Assembly (NCBI GenBank): GCA_009785875.1
Contig: WQUF01000175.1
Location: 1 to 5,566, forward strand
Source: Oscillospiraceae bacterium
GTDB taxonomy: Bacteria > Bacillota > Clostridia > Clostridiales > Clostridiaceae
DNA: 5,566 nucleotides
Reading direction: 5' to 3'
Part shown: positions 4,947 to 5,566 of the stretch, one piece after another
Numbering within the stretch: position 1 is the first letter of the stretch
Layout: the number at the start of each line of letters is the position of its first letter
Notes under the pieces: model-generated
Database searches by the model: none
What the model was told of the DNA's origin: nothing
What the model saw: the letters and a program-made list of their open reading frames with translations, nothing else
Program-made: the position numbers and the translations under genes

Positions 4947-4975
4947 ACTATAGCACAGTACCATTCCGTTTTCAA
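4947..4975 (-). promoter_or_regulatory. Promoter of the PIN-protein operon with upstream tandem 8-mer
   Basis: Minus-strand TTGAAA (4975-4970) and TATAGT (4952-4947) are 17 bases apart; the start point would be near 4940, about 30 bases before the ATG at 4909. Just upstream of the -35, TTGTGACA occurs twice head to tail on the plus strand (4983-4990 and 4991-4998), a candidate binding site for an operon-specific regulator. Confidence 0.65.
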
Positions 4976-5122
4976 GTTGGAATTGTGACATTGTGACACA
5001 TTAATCGTCCTCATTATGGTTTTTAACTCTAATTAGCGTATAATTTATTATATGTTTATTAGAAAAAAAGTTTAATATTTTAAATACAGATTAACAATAA
5101 TTTAATAATTGGAGGAGTAATT

Positions 5123-5170
5123 TTGAAGGTTATAAGTTTAAGATCAATACCATGCTTGTATAAATTCTAG
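5123..5170 (+). other. Orphan translation start: strong RBS plus 15-codon ORF
   Basis: GGAGGA (5111-5116) is followed six bases later by TTG at 5123 and a frame reading MKVISLRSIPCLYKF, then TAG at 5168-5170. A TATAAT at 5039-5044 lies upstream without a good -35. The frame runs into the end of the minus-strand gene at 5144, overlapping it convergently. This is probably the surviving start of a gene whose body was replaced by the sequence to the right; a leader peptide is the alternative. Confidence 0.35.
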
Positions 5171-5377
5171 TGGTAGGTTTTTCTTTTCTACACATTCACA
5201 TACTTTAAAAAGAGCTTTATTTGCGTGCCAAGTATCATTTCCTTCTGCTTCTTTTGTGATCTTTGCATTATTATTAGAAAACGTGAATAAAATCTCTCCG
5301 AATTCGCCACGCCCTTCCGGTTGGTACCAATATATAAGATAGTCAGAATTATACTCTTTTAAAATCAATTTATTCAT
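5144..5377 (-). CDS. Small protein (77 aa), possible immunity protein
   Basis: The family is not formally recognised. It is a compact, slightly acidic, soluble protein with no signal or transmembrane segment. It begins MNKLILKEYNSDYLIYWYQPEGRGEFGEI, has a central block KEAEGNDTWHANKALFKVCECVEKKN, and ends LPLEFIQAWY. Trp/Tyr-rich small proteins with a 'YWYxPEGxGxxGEI' start and an 'AWY' end are, to my recollection, found just behind the C-terminal toxin domains of polymorphic-toxin and phage-head-like proteins and may be immunity proteins. The Shine-Dalgarno TAGGGA lies five bases before the ATG at 5377, and the gene starts eight bases after the stop of a collapsed ORF (5386-5388) that ends like such a toxin. 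Start and frame look sound; the function is inferred from context. Confidence 0.65.
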   Translation of the reverse strand: MNKLILKEYNSDYLIYWYQPEGRGEFGEILFTFSNNNAKITKEAEGNDTWHANKALFKVCECVEKKNLPLEFIQAWY

Positions 5378-5385
5378 CGCATTCC

Positions 5386-5561
5386 CTACTTATCATTTAA
5401 TTCTTTCACATATTTAGAATATATAACTTTGCATGTGCTTCCATCCTGTCAATATCTTTTCTTGATATCGCTCCACTTGCCCCAGTTGAATCCATCTTTC
5501 CATCACCTGTAAATATTGTTGATTCCATTATATCATTTTCAGTTTCACTGTTCAATAATTT
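5386..5561 (-). pseudogene. Collapsed C-terminal part of a putative polymorphic-toxin-like protein
   Basis: One frame reads from 5561 as ENDIMESTIFTGDGKMDSTG, then ASGAISRKDIDRMEAHAKLY, and is cut by TGA at 5408-5406. The motif DSTGASGAIxxKDIxRMEAHAxxYY is one I associate with the last part of long clostridial and bacillar proteins in which it is followed by some 80-100 more residues. In another frame, VIYSKYVKELNDK ends at TAG 5388-5386, a plausible end for the same protein. The two pieces meet around 5415-5430, consistent with an internal deletion plus frameshift. Upstream of 5561 the frame has a TGA, so the N-terminal part is missing too. A short product from ATG 5528 or 5495 is possible but unlikely to be functional. 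The family link is from memory, not a search. Confidence 0.5.
5527..5555 (-). promoter_or_regulatory. Promoter-like sequence ahead of the 5406-5528 fragment
   Basis: Minus-strand TTGAAC (5555-5550) and TATAAT (5532-5527) are separated by 17 bases and the -10 is preceded by TGA (extended -10). It overlaps the putative coding remnant, so it may be chance in AT-rich DNA, or a secondary promoter that keeps the downstream 77-residue gene expressed. Confidence 0.45.
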
Positions 5562-5566
5562 TCAAT

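Overview
The window looks like accessory DNA from a low-GC Gram-positive bacterium, most likely in the Bacillota (Clostridia or Bacilli). The evidence is strong AT bias, AGGAGG-type ribosome binding sites, TTG starts, near-consensus TTGACA/TATAAT promoters and the protein families present. No rRNA, tRNA, CRISPR array, integrase or intact transposase is visible. The organism cannot be named from the sequence.

Layout from left to right. (1) Positions 2-448 hold the 3' part of a CPBP (CAAX protease/bacteriocin-processing) membrane protease, noticeably richer in GC than the rest. (2) Positions 494-928 encode a small single-span membrane-anchored protein of unknown function, followed by a strong terminator at 939-976. 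(3) Positions 965-1622 (minus) are a radical SAM pseudogene: N-terminal cobalamin domain gone, one in-frame stop, and an apparent internal deletion with frameshift near the C-terminus. It abuts a truncated membrane ORF (1600-1725) that still has a near-consensus promoter. (4) Positions 1845-1904 (minus) are a 3'-end remnant of an APH-family kinase gene. (5) Positions 2029-2546 are a complete YefM-YoeB toxin-antitoxin operon. (6) Positions 2661-3545 (minus) are an intact APH-fold phosphotransferase gene whose 3' end shares a 27-bp perfect repeat with the remnant at 1845-1904, so the toxin-antitoxin operon lies between two APH 3' ends. (7) Positions 3754-4098 are a DUF2500-like membrane-anchored protein. 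(8) Positions 4221-4909 (minus) are a two-gene operon: a PIN-domain protein followed, with an ATGA overlap, by a 79-residue partner, probably a second toxin-antitoxin system with the toxin gene first. (9) Positions 5144-5377 (minus) encode a small protein that follows a collapsed ORF (5386-5561). I interpret the pair as an immunity gene surviving next to a deleted polymorphic-toxin C-terminus.

Most genes have their own promoter and there is no shared pathway. What they have in common is a theme of self-maintenance and conflict (two toxin-antitoxin modules, a resistance-type kinase, a likely immunity gene) among partly deleted genes. At least four gene remnants and two or three orphan translation starts in 5.6 kb suggest a hypervariable island where cargo is gained and eroded by deletion. 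The two least-described items are the PIN/79-residue pair and the putative toxin remnant/immunity pair.
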